Shown piece by piece: positions 51,327-60,016 of a stretch of DNA of 64,000 nucleotides. This DNA comes from Gemmatimonadota bacterium. Lineage in GTDB: Bacteria; JAAXHH01. Numbering within the stretch: position 1 is the stretch's first letter; each line of letters opens with the position of its first letter. The stretch lies in assembly GCA_009838645.1 (NCBI GenBank), contig VXRC01000049.1, positions 310,001 to 374,000 on the forward strand, read 5' to 3'. The notes under the pieces were generated by a model. It ran no database searches and was not told the DNA's origin. It was given only the letters and a program-made list of their open reading frames with translations. The position numbers and the translations under genes were made by a program.

Positions 51327-53087
51327 TCAGATGCGCATCATGTCTGATACGTCCAGCTCGGTCTTCGGCTGGTAGGGTTTCAGGAAACGCATGATCTCTT
51401 CCGACGTGGACAGGTCCAGCGCCTCCCGGGTGATGGCCTTGAGTTCCTGGTAATCCGCCGAGCGGATCAGGCTCTTGATCTCGGGTATGTCGATGGGGCT
51501 CATGCTGAGCTCGTCAACGCCGAGGCCAAGCAGTATGCAGGCCGCCAGGGGATGCGCGGCCATGGCGCCGCACACGCCGACCCAGATATCGTTGTCGTGC
51601 GCGGCGTCGATCACCGACGCGACCAGGCGGAGCACGGCCGGGTGGCACGGATTGTACAGGGAGGCGATGCTCGGATTGCCCCGGTCGGCCGCCACGGTGT
51701 ACTGGATCAGGTCGTTCGTGCCGATGCTGAAGAAGTCCACCTCCTTCGCCAGGTCGTGGGCCGTCAGTGCGGCCGAAGGGATTTCGACCATGATGCCGGT
51801 CGACATCGACGGGTCGACGGGCACCCCGTCCTCCAGCAGTTCATTCCGCGCCTCTTCAAGAAGCGCCTTCGCCCTCCGAAGCTCCTGCAATCCCGATATC
51901 ATGGGGAACATAAGACGCACGTTTCCCTCCGCACCGGCCCTCAGGATTGCGCGCAACTGGACCTTGAACATTTCCGGCCGGTCCAGGCAGAGCCGGATAC
52001 CCCGCTGGCCCAGGGCGGGATTGGCTTCGTCCGGCATCTGCTTCGGCATCTTGTCCGCCCCGAGGTCCAGCGTCCGAATGATCACCTGGTTCGGCGCCAT
52101 GCGCCGCGCTATGCGCTGATACGTCAGGGTCTGATCATCTTCAGAAGGCAATTCGTTGCGAACCAGGTAGAGGAACTCGGTACGGTACAGGCCGATACCG
52201 TCCGCGCCGTGGTTCAGGACGTCTTCCAGTTCAGCCGGCAGTTCGATATTGGCCGACAGTTCGATGCGCCTTCCGTCCCGCGTCTCCGCGGGCAGGTCGT
52301 GGAGTTCCTGAAGCTCATGCTCCAGCACCGACAACTGGGACTTCGTTTCCCGGTACCGCCCGATCGTATCGGCATCCGGATCGAGATGGACCATCCCGCT
52401 GTTGCCGTCGATGATGATCATCATGCCGTCCGAAATGGCCTGAGTGGCGATATTGGTCCCGACCACCGCCGGCACGGCCAGACCGCGGGCGACAATCGCC
52501 GTATGCGACGTCTGACCTCCGGCATCGGTGATAAAGCCGCAGACCGCATCCCGGTCCAATTCCGCAGTATCCGACGGGGACAGGCTGTGCGCCACGAGTA
52601 CGATCTCCCCGTCCGTGGCCTCGATCCCGGAATGCGCGCTGCCGGTGAGCTTCGCCAGCACCCGGTAATGCACGTCTTCGAAATCGGCTGTCCGTTCCCG
52701 GAAGAATGGATTCTCTATCGAAGAGTAATTGGCGATCCATCCTCTCATCACATCATCGAAGATATACTCCGCGTTGGTCCGTTCACGCCGGATGCGCACG
52801 ATGGTGACATCCACCACTTCCGGATCTTCGAGTACGGCCTGGTGCGCGCGGAAGATCTTCCCGACGTCCTGGTCGAAATCCACTGCGATGCGGCGCTGCA
52901 ACCGGGTGAGGTCGTCCAACGCCTCGTCGACGGCGGTGCGGAATCGGCGGATTTCCGTCTCCACGCCGTCGGCGGGGATCGGACGCTGGTTTATGGCGGC
53001 GAAGCGGCGATTGTAGACAAAAGCGCGTCCTATGGCGATACCCGGCGATGCCGGTATGCCGTTCAGTACGCGACGCTCTTCGCTCAT
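51327..53087 (-). CDS. ptsI: PTS Enzyme I
   Basis: A 586-residue phosphotransferase that passes phosphate from phosphoenolpyruvate to HPr. The active His195 is in GGQTSHTAIVARG; the PEP-binding barrel has RTEFLYL, LDLGADKMPK and GTNDLIQYTVAADRGN. It begins 1 nt after ptsH. No sugar-specific EIIC is in the window, so this set may be regulatory or serve EII proteins encoded elsewhere. Confidence 0.95.
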   Translation of the reverse strand: MSEERRVLNGIPASPGIAIGRAFVYNRRFAAINQRPIPADGVETEIRRFRTAVDEALDDLTRLQRRIAVDFDQDVGKIFRAHQAVLEDPEVVDVTIVRIRRERTNAEYIFDDVMRGWIANYSSIENPFFRERTADFEDVHYRVLAKLTGSAHSGIEATDGEIVLVAHSLSPSDTAELDRDAVCGFITDAGGQTSHTAIVARGLAVPAVVGTNIATQAISDGMMIIIDGNSGMVHLDPDADTIGRYRETKSQLSVLEHELQELHDLPAETRDGRRIELSANIELPAELEDVLNHGADGIGLYRTEFLYLVRNELPSEDDQTLTYQRIARRMAPNQVIIRTLDLGADKMPKQMPDEANPALGQRGIRLCLDRPEMFKVQLRAILRAGAEGNVRLMFPMISGLQELRRAKALLEEARNELLEDGVPVDPSMSTGIMVEIPSAALTAHDLAKEVDFFSIGTNDLIQYTVAADRGNPSIASLYNPCHPAVLRLVASVIDAAHDNDIWVGVCGAMAAHPLAACILLGLGVDELSMSPIDIPEIKSLIRSADYQELKAITREALDLSTSEEIMRFLKPYQPKTELDVSDMMRI

Positions 53088-53088
53088 G

Positions 53089-53352
53089 CTACGCCTCCTG
53101 ATCCTGGTCGAACATGTCGGTAATCGCCTTCAGGGCATCCGTTTCGTCCGGTCCATCGATCTCCACCGTAATCGAACTGCCGTGCTCGGCGGCCAGCATC
53201 ATGACCCCCAGGATGCTCTTTCCATTCACCGGCATGTCGTCCTTGACCAGCGTGACTTCCGACTTGAATCTGGACGCCGTGCGAACCAGTTGCTCGGCGG
53301 GTCGCATGTGCAACCCCTTCCTGTTCTTTACGGAAACGGTTTTCCTTATCAA
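53089..53352 (-). CDS. ptsH: Phosphocarrier protein HPr
   Basis: An 87-residue protein. NRKGLHMRPAEQLV has the active His15, and NGKSILGVMML has the Ser46 target of HprK. Both sites are intact, matching the hprK gene just upstream. Confidence 0.95.
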   Translation of the reverse strand: MIRKTVSVKNRKGLHMRPAEQLVRTASRFKSEVTLVKDDMPVNGKSILGVMMLAAEHGSSITVEIDGPDETDALKAITDMFDQDQEA

Positions 53353-53390
53353 GTCGCTGCCCGATCCATTCAGAACTGCGTGACATGATT

Positions 53391-54374
53391 CTACTCGTAG
53401 TCTTCCCTGCGATACCGGATCTTTTCGCCTTCCTTCATGACCTCCAGCACCCGCTGATTCAATATGGACGCCGGGTTGATCCCGACGACTTTCAGGAGAT
53501 GCCGGAGTGCGACGACCTCGGAAATGACCGTCAGGTTCTTGCCCGGGTTGATGGGAATCCGGACATAGGGCAGTTCCGCGTCGAGCAACGTCGTGGTCTT
53601 CTCGTCGAGCGCCGTACGTTCGTATACCACTTCGCTGTTCCAGTCCTCCAGGTTGACGACGACTTCGATCCGCTTGCGCACACGGATGCTGCGTATGCCG
53701 AACATGCTGGTGACGTCGATAATGCCCACGCCGCGTATTTCCATGAAATGCTGCGTGATCGTGTTGCTCGTCCCCATGATGACGCCGCGCCGCATCCGGT
53801 ATGCGGTAACCACGTCGTCCGCTACCAGCCTGTGTCCCCGTTCCACCAGGTCGAGGGCCGTTTCGCTTTTGCCGATTCCGCTGCGTCCCGTGAACAGTAG
53901 ACCCACGCCGTACACGTCTACCAGGGCGCCGTGCACGGTTGTCATCGGTGCGAAGTAGGGTTCCAGGTACTCGATCAGGGACTGCGCGAAGGCATCCGTC
54001 GTCAGTGAAGTACCCAGGACGGCGGTATCGAACCGCTCGGCGGTCTCGGTCAATTCCAGCGGCGGATCCATGCCCTTCGTTATCACCATGCAGGGAAAGC
54101 CGAGGTCGAACAGCCGATCCAGCGACGCAAGCCGCTGGTCCGAGGACAGGCTCTTCAGGTAGGATAACTCGGTCTCCCCCAGGATCTGGATCCGGTTGCT
54201 GGAAAACCGCTCGACAAATCCTGCCAGCGCGAGTCCGGGGCGGTTCGTCTCCGCGTTCGTTATCTTCCTGGACAGCCCCGTTTCACCCGTCAGCGGGGAC
54301 AGTTTCAGGTCGACCTGCTCTACCAGGTTATTGATCAGCAGGACGCGCGATTTCAGGGGCGATGTCTTGGCCAT
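53391..54374 (-). CDS. hprK: HPr kinase/phosphorylase
   Basis: A 327-residue protein that phosphorylates and dephosphorylates HPr on serine. The P-loop is GRSGIGKSETALDL, preceded by the conserved VHGALVDVYGVGLL, and VEVVVNLEDW is the downstream signature. The N-terminal DRTGG-like domain is full length. Confidence 0.95.
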   Translation of the reverse strand: MAKTSPLKSRVLLINNLVEQVDLKLSPLTGETGLSRKITNAETNRPGLALAGFVERFSSNRIQILGETELSYLKSLSSDQRLASLDRLFDLGFPCMVITKGMDPPLELTETAERFDTAVLGTSLTTDAFAQSLIEYLEPYFAPMTTVHGALVDVYGVGLLFTGRSGIGKSETALDLVERGHRLVADDVVTAYRMRRGVIMGTSNTITQHFMEIRGVGIIDVTSMFGIRSIRVRKRIEVVVNLEDWNSEVVYERTALDEKTTTLLDAELPYVRIPINPGKNLTVISEVVALRHLLKVVGINPASILNQRVLEVMKEGEKIRYRREDYE

Positions 54375-54384
54375 CGTCCATTAC

Positions 54385-54687
54385 CTAGTGACGCCGGGTT
54401 CTGTGATCGTGCAGCTTGCCATTGTGCTTCTTCAACTGGGTTTCCATCTTGTTGACCGCCTGGTCGAGCGCCGTGTAGGCTTCGGCGTTCTCCTCTTTGC
54501 TGGTCAGGACGTGCCCTCCGACGTGCACGTTCAGTTCAACCATGTACCGGTATTTTTCCTGCGAGACGATAAGGTCCGCACTCAGGATGTTGTCGCTGTA
54601 TCTGTTCAAACGGTCGATCTCTCTGTCCGCATGCTCCTTGTAAGCGTCTGCCAGTTCGCAGTGTCGGGCCGTCATGGATTTCTGCAC
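54385..54687 (-). CDS. hpf: Ribosome hibernation-promoting factor (short HPF/RaiA)
   Basis: A 100-residue S30AE-domain protein (ARHCELADAYKEHADREIDRL, YMVELNVHVGGHVLTSKEE, AYTALDQAVNKMETQLKKHNGK). It lacks the C-terminal dimerisation domain, so it is the short form. hpf directly downstream of rpoN is a conserved arrangement in Gram-negative bacteria. Confidence 0.92.
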   Translation of the reverse strand: MQKSMTARHCELADAYKEHADREIDRLNRYSDNILSADLIVSQEKYRYMVELNVHVGGHVLTSKEENAEAYTALDQAVNKMETQLKKHNGKLHDHRTRRH

Positions 54688-54700
54688 GTTCGCCTCCCTT

Positions 54701-54732
54701 CGCCGTGTGGCTGATTCGCTGTATGGCTGATC
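54701..54732. repeat. 16-bp duplication after the rpoN stop
   Basis: CGCCGTGTGGCTGATT (54701-54716) then CGCTGTATGGCTGATC (54717-54732), directly after the minus-strand rpoN stop and in the leader of hpf. Confidence 0.82.
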
Positions 54733-54735
54733 GGG

Positions 54736-56199
54736 TCAGATCCTTCTGCGCATCCGCGCAATGGGTATTCCCAGGTTCTCGCGGTACTTCGCCACCGTCC
54801 GCCGCTTGATCTGCACGCCTTCCTTCGTGCGGAGAATCTCCTCTATCGCCTGGTCGCTCAACGGCGCGCGCGCGTCTTCCTCTTCGATGATCCGCGCGAT
54901 GCGGTCTTTGACCGTCTTGGTCGCCAACTGGCCCGCCGCGGCTTCCCCAGTCTCCGCGTCCGCCTTTTTCTTCAATCGCCCGTCGAAGAAGAACCTCAGC
55001 GCGAAAATCCCCCGGGGCGTCTGTACGTACTTGCCTTGCGTGGCCCGGCTGACGGTCGTTACATGCAGCCCCACCTGGTTGGCCACTTCCTGCAGAATCA
55101 TCGGCTTGAGACCGGAAAGGCCCGCATCCAGGAACTCGCGCTGGGCCCTGACGATGCAGTTCGTCACCTTCAACAGGGTCGACCGCCGCTGTTCGATCGA
55201 GTTGACGAAGTGGTTCGCCTCGGTCAGCTTACGTCTCACGTAATGCCGGTCTTCTTCAGAGGATTGCGCGTTCCGGTTCAGGATGGCCTGGTAGGCATGG
55301 CTGACACGCACCCTGGGCAGGTTGCGATCGTTGAGGTAAACGAGGTATTCGCCGTCCACTTTCTCGACGATCAGGTCGGGATGTATGGCGATAACGGATG
55401 AATCGCTGACGGCCAGCCCCGGGTGGGGATTGAGTCCGGCGATCACGTTCAGGGCGTCGCCGATTTCCTGCTCGGACGCCCTTATCTTCTTTCGAATCGA
55501 AGCGATGCGCCGCAACTTGACGTCGCGCCAATGTTCCGATACCAACCGGTATGCAAGCGTATCGCTCAAGTTCAACGCTTCCAGTTGAAGCATGAGACAC
55601 TCTCGCAGGTCCCGCGCGCCGACGCCGGTAGGCTCGAGGGTCTGCACGACCTTCAGCACCCGTTCCGCCTCGTCGAACGGCACGCTGGATTCCAGCGACA
55701 GGTCCAGCAGCGGCACGTCGAGGAGACCGCTGTCATTCAGGTTTCCGATCAGGTATTCGCCGATTTCGCGGTCCTGGACGGAGAGGTCGAGAAGCCGCAA
55801 TTGCTCGTTCAAGTACTCGGTGAGTGTCGTATCCGACTTTCCTTCCCGTTCCAGTATGTGCTGATCTTCCCTTTTTTCCGTCTCTTCACGGGCATCCATC
55901 TGGTTGTGCATGCCGTCCTGAATGTAGGCGTCCCAATCGATTCGGTCCCGTTCGGACGCGGGGTCCCCAGGATCGTCCTCGCGCGCCGCATCCGGCTCCT
56001 CGCGCGCCGCATCCGGCTCCTCGCGCGCCGCATCCGCCGCCTCGCCCGCCTCTTCCTCGAGTTCCAGCAGCGGATTCTCCTCGATTTTCTCCTTGATCTC
56101 CTGCTCGAGTTCCAGCGTGGTGTACTGCAACAACTTGAGCGAGTACATCAACTGGGGAGAAAACTGCTGTCTGGTCTGGGGCTGAAGTTGAAATTCCAT
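54736..56199 (-). CDS. rpoN: RNA polymerase sigma-54 factor
   Basis: A 487-residue sigma-54. Region I is the Gln/Leu-rich activator-binding start (TRQQFSPQLMYSLKLLQYTT); the core-binding domain follows; the C-terminal RpoN box region reads IKRRTVAKYRENLGIPIARM. The acidic region II is expanded by three in-frame 21-bp repeats (AREEPDA units). Sigma-54 promoters need an activator ATPase; none is encoded in the window. Confidence 0.96.
   Translation of the reverse strand: MEFQLQPQTRQQFSPQLMYSLKLLQYTTLELEQEIKEKIEENPLLELEEEAGEAADAAREEPDAAREEPDAAREDDPGDPASERDRIDWDAYIQDGMHNQMDAREETEKREDQHILEREGKSDTTLTEYLNEQLRLLDLSVQDREIGEYLIGNLNDSGLLDVPLLDLSLESSVPFDEAERVLKVVQTLEPTGVGARDLRECLMLQLEALNLSDTLAYRLVSEHWRDVKLRRIASIRKKIRASEQEIGDALNVIAGLNPHPGLAVSDSSVIAIHPDLIVEKVDGEYLVYLNDRNLPRVRVSHAYQAILNRNAQSSEEDRHYVRRKLTEANHFVNSIEQRRSTLLKVTNCIVRAQREFLDAGLSGLKPMILQEVANQVGLHVTTVSRATQGKYVQTPRGIFALRFFFDGRLKKKADAETGEAAAGQLATKTVKDRIARIIEEEDARAPLSDQAIEEILRTKEGVQIKRRTVAKYRENLGIPIARMRRRI
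55980..56042 (-). repeat. Three in-frame 21-bp repeats in rpoN region II
   Basis: Units at 55980-56000, 56001-56021 and 56022-56042, the first two identical (core CGCGCCGCATCCGGCTCCT), coding AREEPDA-type heptads in the acidic, poorly conserved linker. Confidence 0.92.
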
Positions 56200-56214
56200 G
56201 GGCGTGCCTTCCGG

Positions 56215-56958
56215 TTACTCCAGGCGGAACCGCTCGCCGAGGTAGATACGGCGCGCTTCGGGGTCCTCGGCCAGGTCTTTGGCCGTTCCCGATATATAGA
56301 TCCGGCCGTCGGCCATGATATAGGACCGGTCCGTGATCTGCAACGTTTCCCGTACCATGTGATCCGTCACCAGGATGCCCAGTTTACGTTCCTTCAGGCG
56401 TCCGATGACTTCCTGTATGTCCTCAACGGCAATGGGATCGATGCCTGCGAAAGGCTCATCGAGCAGAATGAACTTCGGTTCGGTCACCAGGGCGCGGCTG
56501 ATCTCGGTTCTTCGCCGCTCGCCGCCCGAGAGGGTATAGGCTTTGTGCTTGGCCAGATGCGCGATGCCGAAATCCTCCAGCAGATCTTCCATCTTTCTGC
56601 GCCTCGCCTTGCGGGTCATGGGCAAAGTCTGGAGAATGGACATCAGGTTCTGTTCCACCGTCATCCTGCGGAAGATCGACGGTTCCTGGGCCAGATAGCC
56701 GATCCCCACGCGTGCCCTGCGGTACATCGGCCACCGCGTGATGTTCCGGCTTTCCCCGGATTCGCGGTCATCTATGAGCACCCGTCCCGACCCTGGCTTG
56801 ATCATGCCGACGATCATATAGAACGAGGTGGTCTTCCCCGCCCCGTTCGGCCCGAGCAGTCCGACCACCTCACCCTGGTCTACACGCAGGCTCACATCAT
56901 CGACGACGCGGTGATTCTGGTAGGACTTCACCAGGTTCTCAGCTCGCAGGCACTGCAC
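56215..56958 (-). CDS. lptB: Lipopolysaccharide export ATPase LptB
   Basis: A 247-residue ABC ATPase. Walker A is [14 protein letters not shown], signature [15 protein letters not shown], Walker [14 protein letters not shown]. It powers LPS extraction with LptF and LptG (not in the window). It is between lptA and rpoN. Confidence 0.95.
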   Translation of the reverse strand: MQCLRAENLVKSYQNHRVVDDVSLRVDQGEVVGLLGPNGAGKTTSFYMIVGMIKPGSGRVLIDDRESGESRNITRWPMYRRARVGIGYLAQEPSIFRRMTVEQNLMSILQTLPMTRKARRRKMEDLLEDFGIAHLAKHKAYTLSGGERRRTEISRALVTEPKFILLDEPFAGIDPIAVEDIQEVIGRLKERKLGILVTDHMVRETLQITDRSYIMADGRIYISGTAKDLAEDPEARRIYLGERFRLE

Positions 56959-56970
56959 GGATCCTCCGAT

Positions 56971-58398
56971 TCAACGTTTGCCGTCTTCGTCTTCCGGGTT
57001 GAGATAGGACCCGTCCACACCGCCATCCGCGTTCACCTTGACCGGTTCGCCTTCATTCAGTTCGATCACGATTTCCTTCGCCCGGACCACGTTGTGGCCG
57101 GTCGGGCCACTTTCGAGCGCAGACGGATTGTAGGTACTTACCGCGTTCCCTTGCGCGGTAATCATCCTCACCGATTCGCCCTCGAAGTCCACGACCATAC
57201 TGCGGCCTTCAATGGTACTGCGGCCCGCCTGGTCAGCCTGGCCCGCCTGGTCGGTCTGGTCCGCCTGGCCGGTCTGGTCCGCCTGATCGGTCTGGATGTC
57301 TGCCTGGCCGGCCGGCCGGTCCGCCATATCGTCCGTCCGATTCGTCCCTTCTTGCTCTTCCGCGGTATAGGAACCCCGGGCGTTGCCCGTAACCCGGGCG
57401 CGTGCGACCTCGCCGTCCTCCATTTCAAGGATGATCTCATCCCCGGTGATCTCGCTGTGAACGCTGCGTATCACCGGATTGCCGAGGAGATCGATCTGCT
57501 GGCCTTCGCTGTCGAAGCGCAACGTATCGCAAATCCCCTCCAGCGTTCCCTTCACGACGCTGACCGAATCGAACACGTCGGCGGTCCGGTCTTCGAAGGC
57601 GTAGGTCATGCCCTTCCCGGTCGCCACGATCTCGCCTTCATCGCCTTCCAGTCGCTTGACCAACTTGGGCTCCCCGCTGAATCGAGCGCTGTCCGTCGCC
57701 TTGAAATACTCCGCGTGTTCACAATAGATCGTCACGCCTTCGCCCTCGTCCACCACGATGACGGATTCCTTGGCCAGCGCTTTCAGCAGGGAGCTGGTTT
57801 CGGTGAAATAGTACTCAAGACGAAAGCCCTCGATGTTGACCTTGCTTTCGTTTTGCCCCCAGGTCATGTTCGGCTTGCCCGTCGCCACGGCGAGGTGGGG
57901 ATCCTGGGTGAATACCATACGATCGCCCGTCAGCACCACGCCGTCCAGCGCGTCGTCGAGCCTCACCCTCCCCGTTCCGATGGCACGCTGGTCCTCCTCG
58001 AAGTATTCCGCGTAGTCGGCGGTGAGCGTGGTGGTCCCGCGGATCATGCGTACGTTTCCGAAAAGACGTACGAAGCCGTTCAAGCGATCATAGATCACCC
58101 GGTCACTCGTCAGGACGGTATTTCCGTGCTTGAGCCGCACAGACTCGAACAGGTCGAAAACCTCGTCGCCACCGGTTGCCTCGAAGCTGCCCGCTTCCTC
58201 GATTTGCACCGGTTCGCGGCGTTCCTGGCCCTTCGCCTGAGCAGCGGAAAGCACGATGAAACAGCAGACCGAAACCAGCCACGTGACGGACCCTGTTCCG
58301 TGATACAATATACCGGAATCTACGTTGGACGTCAAGGATGCGTGCCCCCCGTGACGGCGGTCGAAATACTGCTCTGCGAAGGGGTCATTGCGGTTGCG
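56971..58398 (-). CDS. lptA: LptA/OstA-like LPS transport protein, unusually long
   Basis: About 475 residues, more than twice a typical LptA, with two OstA-like beta-jellyroll stretches (about 60-250 and 330-470: DYAEYFEEDQRAIGTGRVRL, GRSMVVDFEGESVRMITAQG) separated by a low-complexity Asp/Gln/Ala/Thr tract coded by GC-rich repeats. A signal-like segment (TWLVSVCCFIVLSAAQA) begins some 38 residues in, so the ATG at 58398 (overlapping lptC by 14 nt) may not be the true start; a TTG closer to the signal is possible. Neighbours lptB and lptC support the call. Confidence 0.8.
   Translation of the reverse strand, partial: RNRNDPFAEQYFDRRHGGHASLTSNVDSGILYHGTGSVTWLVSVCCFIVLSAAQAKGQERREPVQIEEAGSFEATGGDEVFDLFESVRLKHGNTVLTSDRVIYDRLNGFVRLFGNVRMIRGTTTLTADYAEYFEEDQRAIGTGRVRLDDALDGVVLTGDRMVFTQDPHLAVATGKPNMTWGQNESKVNIEGFRLEYYFTETSSLLKALAKESVIVVDEGEGVTIYCEHAEYFKATDSARFSGEPKLVKRLEGDEGEIVATGKGMTYAFEDRTADVFDSVSVVKGTLEGICDTLRFDSEGQQIDLLGNPVIRSVHSEITGDEIILEMEDGEVARARVTGNARGSYTAEEQEGTNRTDDMADRPAGQADIQTDQADQTGQADQTDQAGQADQAGRSTIEGRSMVVDFEGESVRMITAQGNAVSTYNPSALESGPTGHNVVRAKEIVIELNEGEPVKVNADGGVDGSYLNPEDEDGKR
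57224..57309. repeat. GC-rich coding repeat inside lptA
   Basis: Repeated GGTCYGCCTGG-type units coding a DQADQTGQ-like linker. The segment 57256-57286 matches 21334-21364 in sufD at all but one of 31 bases. Confidence 0.85.
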
Positions 58399-58996
58399 CA
58401 TCCGGCAGAAAACGGCCTTTGATGTTGCGCTGGATGATATACCGGCGCATGCCCGGATCGGCTTCAAACCCATCGCCCGCAATAACATCCGTGTCCCCGG
58501 TCAAGCGTACGGCGGCATCCGTTACGATGAGATTCGCCGCGTTCAACCAGGTCAGGGAATCGGTTTCGAGGATGCCCCGCTCCGTGCTGTGGACCGTTAC
58601 GCCGCCCCGGACGCGCAGGTCGTGGGTCTGCCCGTCGATTTCGCCCCAATCCGCTTCGAGCGTGGAGGCCAGGCTGCCGTCTTCTTCAAAGAACTCGACG
58701 TAGATGCCCTCATCAATGACCGTGATGTTGGTTTCCGAGAAATAAAGGCGGTGCCCCGCCCGGATCGTGGCTTCCTGCCGGCCGTCCCGGCTCAGGTATA
58801 TGGTCGTGTTCCACGCTTCCTGGTCCGGCAGCACATCCTGCGCGCCTTCCTCCGGAACCGGCGGATCGACGGGTTGACACGCGGCCGCGCACAGGACGAC
58901 AGCCATGGCCAGGTGCCACGGCCGGAAGCGGGCGTGCCTATTGGATGCATGGTCATTCAGGCGGGACGGAACATGCGGATCGCGGGTAGTCGGCAT
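58385..58996 (-). CDS. lptC: LPS export protein LptC-like lipoprotein
   Basis: A 203-residue protein with an N-terminal membrane or lipoprotein signal (LAMAVVLCAAAC) and the LptC jellyroll (EATIRAGHRLYFSETNITVI, HDLRVRGGVTVHSTERG, LTWLNAANLIVTDAAVRL). It links LptB2FG to LptA. The promoter -10 ends only 5 nt before the ATG, so the message is probably leaderless. Confidence 0.87.
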   Translation of the reverse strand: MPTTRDPHVPSRLNDHASNRHARFRPWHLAMAVVLCAAACQPVDPPVPEEGAQDVLPDQEAWNTTIYLSRDGRQEATIRAGHRLYFSETNITVIDEGIYVEFFEEDGSLASTLEADWGEIDGQTHDLRVRGGVTVHSTERGILETDSLTWLNAANLIVTDAAVRLTGDTDVIAGDGFEADPGMRRYIIQRNIKGRFLPDAQPQ

Positions 58997-59001
58997 GACT
59001 G

Positions 59002-59030
59002 AATATACCTGATTTCATCCGTACCTGCAA
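59002..59030 (-). promoter_or_regulatory. Promoter of lptC and downstream genes, probably leaderless
   Basis: On the minus strand TTGCAG (59025-59030), a 17-bp spacer and TATATT (59002-59007), 5 nt before the lptC ATG. No Shine-Dalgarno could fit. Confidence 0.6.
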
Positions 59031-59062
59031 GATCAAGTTGGGCCGTTGACGCCGGATCAAAC

Positions 59063-59121
59063 CTACTTGGACACCTTGTCAGTTCTCCATGGACGCAGCG
59101 TCAGGCCTCCTTGGACACCTT
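59063..59121. repeat. Repeat of a gene tail after the LpxL-like stop
   Basis: CTTGGACACCTT near the 3' end of the acyltransferase gene (59109-59121 region) recurs at about 59065-59077 beyond its stop. The period is about 43 bp. Confidence 0.65.
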
Positions 59122-59976
59122 CCATCGGTCATGCATCCATACCCACTGCGCCGGCGCTTTCCTGATGAACCGTTCCAGTTCCCCGGTATACGCCCTCGTC
59201 GTTGTTTCCACGTCTTCCGGCGTCCGTCCGGTGGGCCGGATCGGCGGCCGGACCGTCACGAGATGCGTGTCGTCCGGCAAACGGTGAATGGCCATGGGCA
59301 CGATGGGCGCGCCCGTCCGGTCCGCCAGCACCGCGGGGCCGGTCGGAGTACGCGCCGGGTGGCCGAAGAAGGGTACCGCGATGCCGGCCCCCCGGGTATC
59401 CTGGTCCACCAGGAGCCCCACCACATGCCCCTTTCTCAGCGCGCGAAGTATGGCGGTAGTGGCCCGGTCGCGGGGCACTACTTCCAGTCCGCTCCGCACC
59501 CGGTTCTCCCGCAGGAGCGCGTCCAACCTGGCGTCGTAAAGCGGGGCCGCCACCACGGTTACCGCGAATCCCTTGAGCGCCAGGAACGCGCCCATCAGTT
59601 CGAAGTTGCCCAGGTGGGCGCTCACCGCTACCACGCCCTTCCCCTCGCCATAGGCCGATTCCAGTTGGGACAGGCCTTCGGCCTTGACCAGTCCGTCCAC
59701 GTTCTCCGCCGTGACCCGGGGCAGCCGGGCGACATCCACGACATTCCGTCCCAGCTCCCGGAAGACAGTCCGGCCCAGCCGCCTGATCTGCCCGTGCGAC
59801 TGCGCTTCGCCGTAGGCCAGCGTCAGATTGGAAAGGGCAAGGCGCCGGGGACCGCGGGCGGCCAGGTACGCCAGTCCGCCGATCCACCCACCGACGGACA
59901 ACGCCTGCTGCCTCGGCAACGCATTCATCAGGCCGATAATCGCGCACACCGCCTGATAGATCACGGCATTTCGCAT
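59101..59976 (-). CDS. LpxL/HtrB-type lipid A acyltransferase
   Basis: About 291 residues of the lysophospholipid acyltransferase family. SAHLGNFELMGAFLALKG has the HxxxxE catalytic motif, and GLLVDQDTRGAGIAVPFFG is conserved. It adds a secondary acyl chain to lipid A at the inner membrane. The ATG at 59976 gives normal length; a TTG at about 60000 is possible. It follows kdsA by 40 nt. Confidence 0.9.
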   Translation of the reverse strand: MRNAVIYQAVCAIIGLMNALPRQQALSVGGWIGGLAYLAARGPRRLALSNLTLAYGEAQSHGQIRRLGRTVFRELGRNVVDVARLPRVTAENVDGLVKAEGLSQLESAYGEGKGVVAVSAHLGNFELMGAFLALKGFAVTVVAAPLYDARLDALLRENRVRSGLEVVPRDRATTAILRALRKGHVVGLLVDQDTRGAGIAVPFFGHPARTPTGPAVLADRTGAPIVPMAIHRLPDDTHLVTVRPPIRPTGRTPEDVETTTRAYTGELERFIRKAPAQWVWMHDRWKVSKEA

Positions 59977-60016
59977 GCGCTTGATCAGAGAGGCCAAGAG
60001 TGCACTCGCATGGAAG

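Noticed and set aside
53593-54334. Long open frames on the strand opposite hprK
   Set aside because: They are antisense shadows in GC-rich sequence with Arg/Ser-rich composition and no motifs.
55423-58422. A 999-codon open frame on the plus strand opposite rpoN, lptB and lptA
   Set aside because: The minus strand encodes three clearly recognised proteins there; the long antisense frame is a GC-content artefact.
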